In this document: one piece after another, positions 17,489 through 26,529 of the stretch
How positions within the stretch are numbered: the stretch's first letter is position 1
How the letters are laid out: each line of letters starts with the position of its first letter
Origin: Lachnospiraceae bacterium
GTDB lineage: Bacteria; Bacillota; Clostridia; Lachnospirales; Lachnospiraceae
Assembly: GCA_902363135.1 (NCBI GenBank)
Contig: CABIZF010000003.1
Span: 124,001-188,000, forward strand
DNA: 64,000 nucleotides
Reading direction: 5' to 3'
Position numbers and translations under genes: made by a program
The notes under the pieces: model-generated
Told to the model about the DNA's origin: nothing
What the model saw: the letters and a program-made list of their open reading frames with translations, nothing else
Databases searched by the model: none

Positions 17489-19285
17489 CTATACCGCCGG
17501 CTCTGCCAGAAAATCATACTGGCTCCGGTACAGCCGGTAGTATGCTCCCCGCTTTTTCATAAGCTCCGCATGACTTCCCATCTCCACGATACCCTGATGG
17601 TCGATATAGAAAATGCGGTCTGCATTCCGGATCGTAGAGAGACGGTGTGCAATGATAAAGGCGGTCCGTCCCTTGATCATCGCCTCGATGCCCTCCTGAA
17701 CCATCCGCTCCGTATGCGTGTCAATACTCGAAGTCGCCTCATCCAGAATCAGGATACGCGGATCAGACAGGATTGTCCGCGCAAAGGCCAGCAGCTGACG
17801 CTGTCCGATTGAGAGCTGGCTGCTGTGCTCACTGATCTCGGTATCGTAGCCCTTCTCCATTTTCATAATGAAGCTATGCGCGTTTACCGCTTTCGCCGCT
17901 GCGATCATCTCCTCTTCCGTCGCTTTGCCGCGTCCATAGCAGAGGTTCTCCCGCACCGTTCCGGTAAAAAGGAAGGTATCCTGCGTCATCACCCCCATCT
18001 GACTGCGCAGGCTCTTTAACGTAACATCCGAAATGGAATGGCCATCGATCAGGATCTGTCCGGCCGTCACATCATAGAATCGGCTGATCAGATTGACAAT
18101 GGTCGTCTTTCCGGCCCCGGTCGGCCCTACCAAAGCGATCGTCTCACCCGGCTGCACCTCAAAGCTGACGTCTGAAAGCACCAGGCGGTCCGGCTCATCG
18201 GTATAGGCAAAGCTCACATGAGAAAATTCCACTGCACCTCGAATCTGCGGCAGCGGCTGTGCTCCCTCATGATCTGTGATCTCAGACGGCGTATCCAGAA
18301 TATCAAAAATCCGCTCTGCCGCCGAAATATTCGTTACGATCTTGTTATAAAAGCTTGCCAAGTTTCGGATCGGATTCCAGAACATACCAAGATAAGAGGA
18401 AAAGGCGAGAAATGTACCGACGCCGATCCGATCTGCCCCGACGATTTTGATTCCGATAAAGTAAAGCAAAAATCCACCAAGTCCCCAAGTCACCTCAACA
18501 AGTACACTGAACAGATCTGATACCCGGACTGCATTGACAAAGCTCTGTCTGTGCTCATCCGAGCACTGATCGAAATCGCGCTGCTTTTCCTCCTCTGCCG
18601 CAAAGCTCTGCACAATACGGATTCCGGAAAAGTCCTCATGGATAAAAGCATTCAGATTCGAATTTTTCTTGCGGTGCACCTGCCAGAGCTTATGCGCCTG
18701 AAACTGAATCAGAAACATACAGATGGCAAGCACCGGCAGCATGAGAAGCGTTGCAAGCGCCAGCTGCCAGTTTTTAACGAGCATGATGGCAGCTACGCCG
18801 ATCACCGTCAGAAAGTCCGGAAGCAGCTTTGTCACACTGTCGGAGTAGACTTCCTTTAAGGAATTGACATCCCCGACGACGCGCGCCAGAATCTTTCCGG
18901 TCGGACGACTGTCAAAAAAATGAAAGCTCAAGGTCTGAATGTGCTCATAGAGCTGCTGCCGGATCGTGAGCAGGATCTGGTTCGTCGTCTTTGCCATAAT
19001 GACCATATAGCTTCGCGTGCTCAGCATATACGCCAGATACAATATCAGCGCAAACACGGCCAGGCGCGCCAGCCCCGGAATATCCGAATTTGCCACATAT
19101 ACATCAACAGCCCGCTCGATCATCAACGGCCCCGCCAGCGTCGCCGCCAGTGCGATCAAAATCAGGACCGAGACGAATGCAATTGTCCTTTTATAGTCCA
19201 GAAGATACCGGAACATCCGGATCAGCGTATCCCTCTTCGGCACTTCTTTTTGCAATTCATCCTGTCTCGCAGAATTTACTGCCAT
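17489..19285 (-). CDS. Heterodimeric ABC exporter, second subunit
   Basis: A 598-aa half transporter: six predicted membrane helices (residues about 30-330) then a nucleotide-binding domain. Walker A is GPTGAGKTT, Walker B is LILDEATSSID with the catalytic Glu, and the signature is LSIGQRQLL, which departs from LSGGQ. Its partner upstream has a normal signature but Asp in place of the Walker B Glu. The two defects therefore fall in the same composite ATP site, as in BmrCD/TM287-288-type heterodimers. These export drugs or lipids; the substrate is unknown. The start lies 10 nt inside the upstream gene. Confidence 0.92.
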   Translation of the reverse strand: MAVNSARQDELQKEVPKRDTLIRMFRYLLDYKRTIAFVSVLILIALAATLAGPLMIERAVDVYVANSDIPGLARLAVFALILYLAYMLSTRSYMVIMAKTTNQILLTIRQQLYEHIQTLSFHFFDSRPTGKILARVVGDVNSLKEVYSDSVTKLLPDFLTVIGVAAIMLVKNWQLALATLLMLPVLAICMFLIQFQAHKLWQVHRKKNSNLNAFIHEDFSGIRIVQSFAAEEEKQRDFDQCSDEHRQSFVNAVRVSDLFSVLVEVTWGLGGFLLYFIGIKIVGADRIGVGTFLAFSSYLGMFWNPIRNLASFYNKIVTNISAAERIFDILDTPSEITDHEGAQPLPQIRGAVEFSHVSFAYTDEPDRLVLSDVSFEVQPGETIALVGPTGAGKTTIVNLISRFYDVTAGQILIDGHSISDVTLKSLRSQMGVMTQDTFLFTGTVRENLCYGRGKATEEEMIAAAKAVNAHSFIMKMEKGYDTEISEHSSQLSIGQRQLLAFARTILSDPRILILDEATSSIDTHTERMVQEGIEAMIKGRTAFIIAHRLSTIRNADRIFYIDHQGIVEMGSHAELMKKRGAYYRLYRSQYDFLAEPAV

Positions 19286-21027
19286 GCTCCCACCTCCTTT
19301 TCCTCTTCTGTATCGTCCTGCTGCTCACACTGCACGCACCACGTTTCATAATAGCGTCCCTTCGCTGCGAGCAGCTCTTCATGCCGCCCGCGCTCTGCCA
19401 CCTTATGGTCGTCCAGAATCAGGATCTCATCCGCATTTTTTACTGCTGAAATCCGGTGTGCAATGATGATCTTCGTCAATCCGTTTATCTGCTTTAAATT
19501 GCCCTGAATCGCTTTTTCTGTCTCCATATCGAGCGCGGAAGTCGCATCGTCTAAAATGAGTACCGGAGACTGCTTTGCGATCGCCCGGGCAATACTGATA
19601 CGCTGCTTTTGTCCGCCGGAAAGTCCGACACCACGCTCACCGATCACTGTCTCATACCGTTCTGAGAGATTCTCGATAAAATGCGAAGCCCCGGCCGCAT
19701 CCGATGCCCACCTGACCATCTCCTGATCCGTGTCTTCCCGTCTTCCGGTCTTTACATTTTCGCTGACTGAATCCGAGAACAGGAATACCTCCTGCATGAC
19801 AACTGACATAGCAGCTCGCAGCTGGATAAGCGGAATCGCCCGGATATCCTGTCCATCCAGCAGAATACGCCCGGATGTGACGTCATAAAAGCGCTGAAGC
19901 AGATTGACAATCGTTGTCTTTCCGGTTCCGGTCATGCCCATGATGCCAAGTGTCTCCCCCGGAGCGATCCGAAAGCTGACATCCTGCAAAATGACCTGCC
20001 CGCCACGCTCATATCCCACATGATCAAACACGATCTCGCCCCGGATCCGCTCAAGGGGCCTTGCATCTGCCGCGTCTGCAATCTGCGGAGTCTCCTTTGC
20101 CACCTTCTGAATCTTTTTCCAGGAGGCCACTGCAGATGCGATGTCATTGCTCAGCCAGCCCAGGATTTCCATTGGCCAGATGACATTATTCGCATACTCG
20201 AGAAATGCACCAAGGTCGCCAAGCGACATCCGCTTTGCAATGACCTGCAGTCCTCCGATGATTACGACCGCAAGCAGCATCATTTTCCCAAGAAAGGAAA
20301 TGAGCGGCTGATGGTTTGCCAGAAGTCTTGCCTGCCCCATATTCAGCTCGTAAAATTTCCGGTTATGGCGGCTGAATTTTTCGATCTCGTAGCCCTCCCG
20401 TGCGAATGCCTTTACGGTGCGCACACCTGAGATGCATTCCTGCGCGACCGTGTTCAACTCCGCTGTCTCCTCACTGATCGCATCATAGACATTGCCGAGC
20501 TTTCTCTCCATATGAATCGCCAGGAAACCGATCACCGGCAGTACCGTCAGCGGTACAAGTGTCAGCCACGGATTCAGCCGGAACATGCAGGTCAGTACAA
20601 AAATGGTATGAATCAGCGCTTCGATCGCAAGACCACCAATAAATCCAAGCACCGCCCATACTTTATCAACGTCCTCCTTCACGCGTGTCATCAGCTCTCC
20701 GGTATTATGCCGGTCGAAAAAATCCATGGAGAGCGTCTGCACATGCCGGAACAGATCCTTTCTCATATCATTTCCAATCGTTACCCCGACACAGTCCCAC
20801 GTAAATTCTTTTGCATACTGTAAAATGGCGCGTCCCACTCCGATACCGAGTAGTCCGAACAGAAAGCGCATCAGCAGCTCTGCCTGTCCCCCTACAATAA
20901 CATCGTCAATGATGTGTCTGGTGATCTGCGGTGTGATCATATCCAGCGCGATCGCAGAGACCATACAGACCATGCTGAACAGGTACAGGTACCAGTACCG
21001 CATCAGATATGTTTTTAGTTTTTTCAT
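19276..21027 (-). CDS. Heterodimeric ABC exporter, first subunit
   Basis: A 583-aa half transporter with an N-terminal six-helix domain and a C-terminal ATPase. Walker A is GMTGTGKTT and the signature GVGLSGGQKQR is canonical. Walker B reads LILDDATSALD, with Asp at the catalytic Glu position, marking the degenerate-site subunit. It overlaps its partner by 10 nt. Upstream is a leader of about 360 nt with its own promoter, a 28-codon peptide and two terminators, arranged like leader-controlled antibiotic exporters such as B. subtilis bmrBCD. A GGGGGAAG ribosome site precedes the start. Confidence 0.93.
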   Translation of the reverse strand: MKKLKTYLMRYWYLYLFSMVCMVSAIALDMITPQITRHIIDDVIVGGQAELLMRFLFGLLGIGVGRAILQYAKEFTWDCVGVTIGNDMRKDLFRHVQTLSMDFFDRHNTGELMTRVKEDVDKVWAVLGFIGGLAIEALIHTIFVLTCMFRLNPWLTLVPLTVLPVIGFLAIHMERKLGNVYDAISEETAELNTVAQECISGVRTVKAFAREGYEIEKFSRHNRKFYELNMGQARLLANHQPLISFLGKMMLLAVVIIGGLQVIAKRMSLGDLGAFLEYANNVIWPMEILGWLSNDIASAVASWKKIQKVAKETPQIADAADARPLERIRGEIVFDHVGYERGGQVILQDVSFRIAPGETLGIMGMTGTGKTTIVNLLQRFYDVTSGRILLDGQDIRAIPLIQLRAAMSVVMQEVFLFSDSVSENVKTGRREDTDQEMVRWASDAAGASHFIENLSERYETVIGERGVGLSGGQKQRISIARAIAKQSPVLILDDATSALDMETEKAIQGNLKQINGLTKIIIAHRISAVKNADEILILDDHKVAERGRHEELLAAKGRYYETWCVQCEQQDDTEEEKEVGAWQ

Positions 21028-21052
21028 GTCTTCCCCCTTTTCTTAATTCGGT

Positions 21053-21086
21053 AAAAAAAACTGCCGCAGAAGCCTCTCTGCGACAG
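21053..21086 (-). terminator. Leader terminator 2, before the ABC exporter
   Basis: On the minus strand CTGTCGCAGA pairs with TCTGCGGCAG, followed directly by eight U residues. It lies between the leader peptide and the exporter start, so it would block expression unless disrupted. Confidence 0.85.
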
Positions 21087-21165
21087 CCGTATCCAAACGA
21101 ACCTCTGTAGCCTGTGTTTCCACTTACAGGCTGTTTCCGCCACAGAGCCGCATGCTGCTCTGCGC

Positions 21166-21194
21166 AAAAAGCCGCAGTCCGTTCAGACTGCGGC
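21166..21194 (-). terminator. Leader terminator 1, after the leader peptide
   Basis: GCCGCAGTC pairs perfectly with GACTGCGGC, followed by five U residues on the minus strand, starting 25 nt after the leader peptide stop. Its 5' arm GCCGCAG is also complementary to the 3' arm of terminator 2 (CTGCGGC), so alternative folding is possible. Confidence 0.85.
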
Positions 21195-21218
21195 AACATA
21201 AGCGAAAAAACGGAACTA

Positions 21219-21305
21219 TCATCCATTCTCTCTGCATACGAGGCAGACTGACGTTTTCTTTGCTGTTGTAGCTGCTAAATTACTCACGACGTGATTACGA
21301 ATCAT
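21219..21305 (-). CDS. Putative 28-aa leader peptide of the ABC exporter operon
   Basis: A short ORF too small for routine calling. It begins MIRNHVVSNL, continues with an Ala/Thr and double-Lys stretch, and ends TSVCLVCRENG with a CxxC pair. AAAAGGAGGT lies 6-7 nt before the ATG, one of the best ribosome sites in the window. It is preceded by a consensus promoter and followed by two terminators, so its likely job is sensing ribosome stalling rather than acting as a protein. No homologue can be asserted from sequence alone. Confidence 0.7.
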   Translation of the reverse strand: MIRNHVVSNLAATTAKKTSVCLVCRENG

Positions 21306-21390
21306 CTTGCTACCTCCTTTTCTTTTGACGGATATTCGTGATCCGCCCTCTAATTTTCTGCTGTTTTTTTTTACAGCAGCGCATATTGCT

Positions 21391-21419
21391 ATAGTAAACG
21401 CTCTTTTTCCCAATGTCAA
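21391..21419 (-). promoter_or_regulatory. Sigma-A promoter of the ABC exporter leader
   Basis: TTGACA (21414-21419), a 17-bp spacer and TACTAT (21391-21396) on the minus strand, immediately after the MATE gene. A transcript from here runs about 355 nt before the exporter start. Confidence 0.85.
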
Positions 21420-21444
21420 GCAGATTCTGAAAATTCTGAAAAAT

Positions 21445-22833
21445 CTAATATGCTCTCACCTTTTTCCAGATACGTCTCTGCTTATAGAAATAGTACAGGG
21501 ACATGCTCACCGCCGTCACCACCCACGTAATCGGATAGCAGGCTATGATCTGCTCCAGTGTCCCGTCCGGAACAATCAGTGCAACCCACACGACACGCAG
21601 CAGGCAGACGCCGATCAGGGTCAGAAGCGTTGCCACGAGCACGTATCCCTGCGCACGTAAGGATCCGGAAAAAATCTCGACAAAGCAAAATAGAAAATAC
21701 GTCGGCGAGATAACCATCATCATCCTTAGCCCGATCTCCACTACATCCTTATCCTCTGTAAAAACGCTGAAACAGAAACGGCCGTTCGGCATGAATACCG
21801 CACTAAAGGCAAGTGCCGCAGCAACCGACATAGCGAGGCACTCCCTCGTCCCTTTTTTTACCCGGTCATGCTTACCGGCACCGAAATTCTGCCCGACAAA
21901 GGTCGTAACTGCAATTCCGAACGCACCATTTAGCATCCAGAAAAAACTGTCGATCTTTCCAAACGCAGTCCACGCCGCCATCGTATTCACACCAAATGCA
22001 TTGATCGCTGCCTGCACAAGAATATTTGACAGATTATACATACTTGACTGGATACCGGTCGGAAGTCCGATTTTCAGCATATTCAGCAGCAGATCCTTCT
22101 CCAGATGCAGTTTTCTTAAATCCAGCTTCAGTTCCTCCGTGTGATACATCAATGCCCGCGTCACGAGCACCGCACTGATTCCCTGTGAGATCAATGTTCC
22201 GACCGCCACGCCAAGCACGCCCATCCGGCATCCGAGCACGAGCACAAGGTCGAGCACAATATTGATACCGCAGCAAATCATCAGATAATAAAGCGGTCGC
22301 TTCGAGTCCCCGATCGCACGCAAAATCGCTGAACCGATATTGTAAATGCAGATAAAGATAAGTCCGGAAAAATAAATCTGTACATACAGCTCCGAATCTG
22401 CCATCAGATTGTCCGGCGTCTTCATCATCCGCAGAATCGCCGGTGTTGCAAAAACTCCGATTATTCCTGCGAGAATTCCAAACACTGCCGAAAAAGCATA
22501 CGCCGTGTGCAATGCACGATGCAGGCCATCCCGGTTCTTTGCACCATAATACTGTGCGATGATAACCGTACTTCCGGCTGAAAGTCCCGTAAAAAATCCG
22601 ACTACAAAATTAATGATCTGAGAGGACGAGCCGCCGACACTTGAAAGCGCTTCCTTCCCGGCAAACCGTCCGACTACCACTGCATCCACGGTATTATAAA
22701 GCTGTTGAAAAAATGTTCCGATCAGAATCGGAAAGAAAAAAATAAGAATCTGCTTCCAGATCACGCCCTCCGTGATCCCGTTTTTAGCTGATTTCCCTGC
22801 CATTTCACACATATCCCCCATATTCGGCTTCAT
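21445..22833 (-). CDS. MATE-family efflux transporter
   Basis: A 462-aa membrane protein with about twelve hydrophobic segments in two related halves. MATE features include PILIGTFFQQLYNTVDAVVVG in the first helix, the GLSAGSTVIIAQYYGAKN loop and its second-half counterpart VTTFVGQNFGAGKHDRVKKG. MATE pumps expel cationic drugs or metabolites using Na+ or H+. AGGAAGG precedes the first ATG. It ends about 25 nt before the promoter of the neighbouring ABC exporter. Confidence 0.93.
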   Translation of the reverse strand: MKPNMGDMCEMAGKSAKNGITEGVIWKQILIFFFPILIGTFFQQLYNTVDAVVVGRFAGKEALSSVGGSSSQIINFVVGFFTGLSAGSTVIIAQYYGAKNRDGLHRALHTAYAFSAVFGILAGIIGVFATPAILRMMKTPDNLMADSELYVQIYFSGLIFICIYNIGSAILRAIGDSKRPLYYLMICCGINIVLDLVLVLGCRMGVLGVAVGTLISQGISAVLVTRALMYHTEELKLDLRKLHLEKDLLLNMLKIGLPTGIQSSMYNLSNILVQAAINAFGVNTMAAWTAFGKIDSFFWMLNGAFGIAVTTFVGQNFGAGKHDRVKKGTRECLAMSVAAALAFSAVFMPNGRFCFSVFTEDKDVVEIGLRMMMVISPTYFLFCFVEIFSGSLRAQGYVLVATLLTLIGVCLLRVVWVALIVPDGTLEQIIACYPITWVVTAVSMSLYYFYKQRRIWKKVRAY

Positions 22834-22884
22834 GCCGACCTTCCTAACCTGCCAATCTGTACTTCGACAGTATGTTTATTGTTT

Positions 22885-23643
22885 TCACTTTTTTATCGCC
22901 TGCTTATTAATCTTCGAAGCAAGCACCCCTGCACCAAATCCGTTATCAATATTCACAACACTGACACCACTCGCACATGAATTCAGCATCGAGAGCAATG
23001 CCGCCAGTCCGCCGAAGTTTGCACCATAGCCGACACTCGTCGGTACACCGATGACCGGACAGGCCACCAGACCACCGACCACACTGACCAGTGCCCCCTC
23101 CATACCTGCCACTGCGACAATGGCATTCGCGTCTTCCATAACCGGAAGCCGATGCAAAAGACGATGGATACCGGCCACACCAACATCATAAACGCGCTCA
23201 ACCTGATTACCGTACAGCTCCGCCGTCATCGCTGCCTCCTCCGCTACCGGCAGATCACTCGTACCGGCCGCTACGACAACAATTTTCCCCCTTTTTTCGG
23301 TCTTGGCCTCATTGACGATACCGATCTGCGGCGTCGAATAATAGGAAAATTCCAGTGCTTTGGCAATCTCGTCCGCCTTCTCTTCTGATAAACGGGTGAT
23401 CAGAATATTTTTCAATCCCTTCTGTTTCATAGCTGACGCAATCCCCACGATCTGCTCTGCCGTCTTCCCGGCCCCGTAAATGACCTCTGGCATCCCCTGC
23501 CGCATATGTCGATGCAGATCAATATCCGCATAATTGCCAACGAGCATATCCGGCTGCAGGCTGATATCCGAAAGTGCATCTGCTGCTGTTTGCTGCCCGG
23601 ATTCTACCTTCTCCAGCAGTATACGCAGTTCCTCCCGTTCCAT
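22885..23643 (-). CDS. larB: LarB, nickel-pincer cofactor biosynthesis carboxylase/hydrolase
   Basis: A 252-aa protein. The C-terminal two thirds resemble PurE/AIR carboxylases (VVAAGTSDLPVAEEAAMTAELYG, VAGMEGALVSVVGGL, GVPTSVGYGANFGGLAALLSMLNSCASGVSVVNIDNGFGAG), which is the LarB pattern. LarB carboxylates and hydrolyses nicotinic acid adenine dinucleotide as the first step to the nickel-pincer nucleotide used by lactate racemase. LarC, LarE and LarA are not in this window. The start shares a base with the GNAT stop (TAATG), so they are co-translated. Confidence 0.9.
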   Translation of the reverse strand: MEREELRILLEKVESGQQTAADALSDISLQPDMLVGNYADIDLHRHMRQGMPEVIYGAGKTAEQIVGIASAMKQKGLKNILITRLSEEKADEIAKALEFSYYSTPQIGIVNEAKTEKRGKIVVVAAGTSDLPVAEEAAMTAELYGNQVERVYDVGVAGIHRLLHRLPVMEDANAIVAVAGMEGALVSVVGGLVACPVIGVPTSVGYGANFGGLAALLSMLNSCASGVSVVNIDNGFGAGVLASKINKQAIKK

Positions 23644-24140
23644 TATTTTTTCTCCTTTCTGACCTGCTGATATGCGATTCGCGACGACCCATCCTCAATA
23701 TAGATCCGCCCGCATTTCACAAAACCATTCTTTTCCAACACATGCTGCATGACATGATTATCCTCATGTGTATCGACACGAAGATTCGGCCATTGTGCAA
23801 GGCACCACTGTATACATGCAGATCCGGATCCTTTTACTTCACCACGGGATGCGATCCGATGCAGCACCGCATACGGCTCATCATCAAGCCAGGCTCCATC
23901 CTCAATCACTTTATAGGTCGGATCTTCACCCTTTCGATAGAAAAATACGACTTCGATCCTTCCGTTTTCCACTGCCACATAGCTGTTGCCGGATGCGATA
24001 TCCTTTCGAATCAGCTCCTCCTTTGGATAGCCACCTGCCCACTGGGTCGGGTTTCCGGTCTTACACATAAAGCTTCGTGCAATCGTATAGATCTCCATGA
24101 TTTCCGGAATATCTGCCAGGGTTGTTTTTCTGATTTCCAT
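23643..24140 (-). CDS. GNAT-family N-acetyltransferase
   Basis: A 165-aa protein starting MEIRKTTLADIPEIMEIYTI, a typical GNAT opening. The acetyl-CoA-binding region corresponds to RIASRGEVKGSGSACIQWCL, and LRVDTHEDNHVMQHVLEKNGFVKCGRIYI is the common C-terminal part. The substrate is unknown. A longer ORF extends upstream into the ClC gene, but GGAGAGAT precedes the ATG at 24140, which sits 10 nt after ClC ends. Likely operon: ClC-GNAT-larB-MATE. Confidence 0.87.
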   Translation of the reverse strand: MEIRKTTLADIPEIMEIYTIARSFMCKTGNPTQWAGGYPKEELIRKDIASGNSYVAVENGRIEVVFFYRKGEDPTYKVIEDGAWLDDEPYAVLHRIASRGEVKGSGSACIQWCLAQWPNLRVDTHEDNHVMQHVLEKNGFVKCGRIYIEDGSSRIAYQQVRKEKK

Positions 24141-24150
24141 ATATCTCTCC

Positions 24151-25392
24151 TTATTTGGTCTTTTCATTAATAAACTGCAGCTTCGTCTTGGAATACATGA
24201 TCTTCTGGCTGTGATACAGTCCGAAATATCCGGACTCCAGATAGCTGATCGACACCGCAATAAGAAAGAATGGCATGCAGTCAAAGCCGAACAGCTCAAA
24301 GCTCAGAAGCAAGGACGAAATCGGGGAGTTTGTCACACCGCAAAATACAGCCGCCATCCCGCAGGCAGCTGTCAGAGACGGCGATAAACCGGTCACCTGT
24401 CCGAACAGACAGCCAAACGTTGCCCCGACAAACAGGGTCGGCACAATCTCTCCTCCCTTAAAGCCACAGGATAAGGTAATTGCCGTAAAGATAATTTTCA
24501 AAAGAAATGCTGCAGGCTCCGTCTCCCCGTGAATCGCCCGCTCCACGATATTCATCCCGGCTCCGAGATAATCTGTCGTCCCGAGCACCTTTGCAAGCAC
24601 GATGACGAGCAATGCTCCGACCACCACCCGGATCCACGGATTTTTCATCCGGGACTTGAACAGCCGCTCCGTGCGATGCAGCACCTCACAGAACAGAATG
24701 CTCACCGCTGCACACAGAAGTGCGAGTAAAACAATCAGCGCACCACTCTTTATATCGAGCGCCACGGATGCCGGCACCGGAAACTGTTCCGCGCGCGCAC
24801 CTACCAGATCTGCCATCTCACGCGCAATCAGCGATGCGATGGCACAAGGTACGAGCGCCGCGTATTCCATGATACCGATGCTTACGACCTCCATCGCAAA
24901 GATCGTCGCGGTCAGCGGTGTCCCGAACAGTGCTGAGAACGCTGCGCTCATGCCACACATGATCATGACCTTCTGGTCGTACTCGTCAAGCTTCAACCAT
25001 TTTCCGATCGTACCACCAAGGCTGCCGCCAAGCTGCAGAGCCGCGCCCTCTCTTCCGGCCGATCCGCCAAAGGCATGTGTCAGAACGGTCGATATAATGA
25101 TCAGCGGAGACATCCGAAGCGGAACGTAAGTACCGGACTGAATTCCCTCGAGTACCCGATTTGTGTCACTCTTGTACGGATCGAGCCGATACAGTGCCAC
25201 AATCACCAGACCAGCAACCGGAAGAAGATAGAGCATCCATCCATGAGACTGCCGAAACGCCGTCACCTCCGTAATGCTCCGGCCAAACAGACCGGCGACC
25301 AGCCCAAGCGCAACGCCGCAGACTCCGGCCAGTAAAAGCCATCGTGCCAGAATGTAGATTCTTCCCAAACACTTCATTGCATATTCTTTCAT
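24151..25392 (-). CDS. ClC-family anion channel/antiporter, possibly of the fluoride-type branch
   Basis: A 413-aa membrane protein with about ten hydrophobic helices. Family motifs are GSAGREGAALQLGGSLG and GFKGGEIVPTLFVGATFG. The canonical GREGP is GREGA here and the usual GSGIP selectivity motif is not evident; published CLC-F fluoride exporters also depart from GREGP and GSGIP, so this may be a fluoride exporter. That is inference. No fluoride riboswitch is visible in the 58 nt upstream, which is mostly the trpS terminator. It precedes GNAT by 10 nt. Confidence 0.88.
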   Translation of the reverse strand: MKEYAMKCLGRIYILARWLLLAGVCGVALGLVAGLFGRSITEVTAFRQSHGWMLYLLPVAGLVIVALYRLDPYKSDTNRVLEGIQSGTYVPLRMSPLIIISTVLTHAFGGSAGREGAALQLGGSLGGTIGKWLKLDEYDQKVMIMCGMSAAFSALFGTPLTATIFAMEVVSIGIMEYAALVPCAIASLIAREMADLVGARAEQFPVPASVALDIKSGALIVLLALLCAAVSILFCEVLHRTERLFKSRMKNPWIRVVVGALLVIVLAKVLGTTDYLGAGMNIVERAIHGETEPAAFLLKIIFTAITLSCGFKGGEIVPTLFVGATFGCLFGQVTGLSPSLTAACGMAAVFCGVTNSPISSLLLSFELFGFDCMPFFLIAVSISYLESGYFGLYHSQKIMYSKTKLQFINEKTK

Positions 25393-25411
25393 AATTTTCC
25401 TCTTTCCTGTA

Positions 25412-25443
25412 AGAAAAGAGCCAAGCGATCAGCCGCTCAGCCC
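25412..25443 (-). terminator. Terminator after trpS
   Basis: GGGCTGAGCG pairs with CGCTTGGCTC, followed on the minus strand by TTTTCTT. Confidence 0.75.
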
Positions 25444-25450
25444 TTTTTTC

Positions 25451-26494
25451 TTATCCAAAGTAATCGATCTGCATTGCATGGCGTACATCACGCAGCGTCT
25501 CTGCCGCCTTTGCACGTGCCCGTTCGCTTCCTTCCTTCAGCATCGCATACACCTCATCGGTATGCGCCTCCCAGTATTTCCGACGCTCTCGGATCGGTCC
25601 GAGCTCTGCCTGAAGCACATTGTTCAGGAACTTCTTCACCTTGACATCACCAAGCCCGCCGCGCGTATAGTGCGCCTTGAGCTCGTCCAGATTCTGATAA
25701 TCCGGCAGAAACTCCTGAAAATGCTCCGGACGACAGAACGCATCCAGATAAATGAATACCGGATTTCCGTCCACCTTACCAGGATCCTCCACGCGCAGGT
25801 GATTCGGATCGGTAAACATCGACATGACTTTTTTCCTGATCTCATCCGCCTCATCGGAAAGATAAATGCAGTTGCCAAGCGATTTACTCATCTTCGCTTT
25901 TCCATCAATACCCGGCAGACGCAGGCATGCCTGATTATCCGGAAGGATAATCTGCGGATCTGTCAGCGTCTCACCATAAACGGTATTGAACTTATGTACG
26001 ATCTCCTTGCACTGCTCAAGCATCGGCAGCTGATCCTCACCGACCGGAACTGCGGTCGCACGGAACGCGGTAATATCTGCCGCCTGGCTGATCGGATAAC
26101 AGAAGAACCCGACCGGAATACTCGCCTCGAAATTCCGCATCTGAATCTCTGCCTTTACGGTCGGATTGCGCTGCACGCGGGAAACAGTGACAAGATTCAT
26201 ATAGTAGAAAGTCAGCTCGGTCAGCTCCGGAACCATCGACTGAATAAAGATCGTAGACTTTTCCGGATCAATGCCGCATGCCAGATAGTCCAGCGCGACC
26301 TGAATGATATTCTGCCTTACCTTTTCCGGATGCTCCGCGTTGTCCGTCAACGCCTGCGCATCCGCAATCATGATATAGATCTCATCGAACTCACCGGAAT
26401 TCTGCAGTCTGACACGTCTTTCCAGTGATCCTACATAGTGTCCTACGTGAAGTCGGCCCGTCGGCCGGTCTCCTGTTAAAATTACCTGATTCAT
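25451..26494 (-). CDS. trpS: Tryptophanyl-tRNA synthetase
   Basis: A 347-aa class I aminoacyl-tRNA synthetase. The HIGH-equivalent motif is in [17 protein letters not shown] and the KMSKS loop is [24 protein letters not shown] and the C-terminal helical end ([15 protein letters not shown]) match TrpS. AAGGAG lies 12 nt before the start. The 225-nt upstream gap has no T-box signature and is instead filled by a structured repeat of family B. Confidence 0.97.
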   Translation of the reverse strand: MNQVILTGDRPTGRLHVGHYVGSLERRVRLQNSGEFDEIYIMIADAQALTDNAEHPEKVRQNIIQVALDYLACGIDPEKSTIFIQSMVPELTELTFYYMNLVTVSRVQRNPTVKAEIQMRNFEASIPVGFFCYPISQAADITAFRATAVPVGEDQLPMLEQCKEIVHKFNTVYGETLTDPQIILPDNQACLRLPGIDGKAKMSKSLGNCIYLSDEADEIRKKVMSMFTDPNHLRVEDPGKVDGNPVFIYLDAFCRPEHFQEFLPDYQNLDELKAHYTRGGLGDVKVKKFLNNVLQAELGPIRERRKYWEAHTDEVYAMLKEGSERARAKAAETLRDVRHAMQIDYFG

Positions 26495-26529
26495 GTTGTT
26501 GTATGACTCCTTTATATTTAATAATTCGT

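Larger units (their letters stand above)
21028..21444 (-). other. Attenuator-like leader region of the ABC exporter operon
   Basis: The 417-bp gap between the MATE gene and the exporter. In transcription order it holds a consensus promoter (21391-21419), a small hairpin with an A-rich loop (21358-21379), a strong ribosome site and 28-codon ORF (21219-21305), terminator 1 (21166-21194), an internal stem-loop cluster (about 21103-21161) and terminator 2 (21053-21086), which ends 25 nt before the exporter start codon. Confidence 0.8.

Noticed and set aside
22640..22660. CcpA cre-like sequence inside the MATE gene (GAAAGCGCTTCC)
   Set aside because: Lies within coding sequence far from any promoter and is short enough to occur by chance.
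25393..25450. Possible fluoride riboswitch before the ClC gene
   Set aside because: The gap is too short and is taken up by the trpS terminator; none of the conserved fluoride-aptamer segments is visible.
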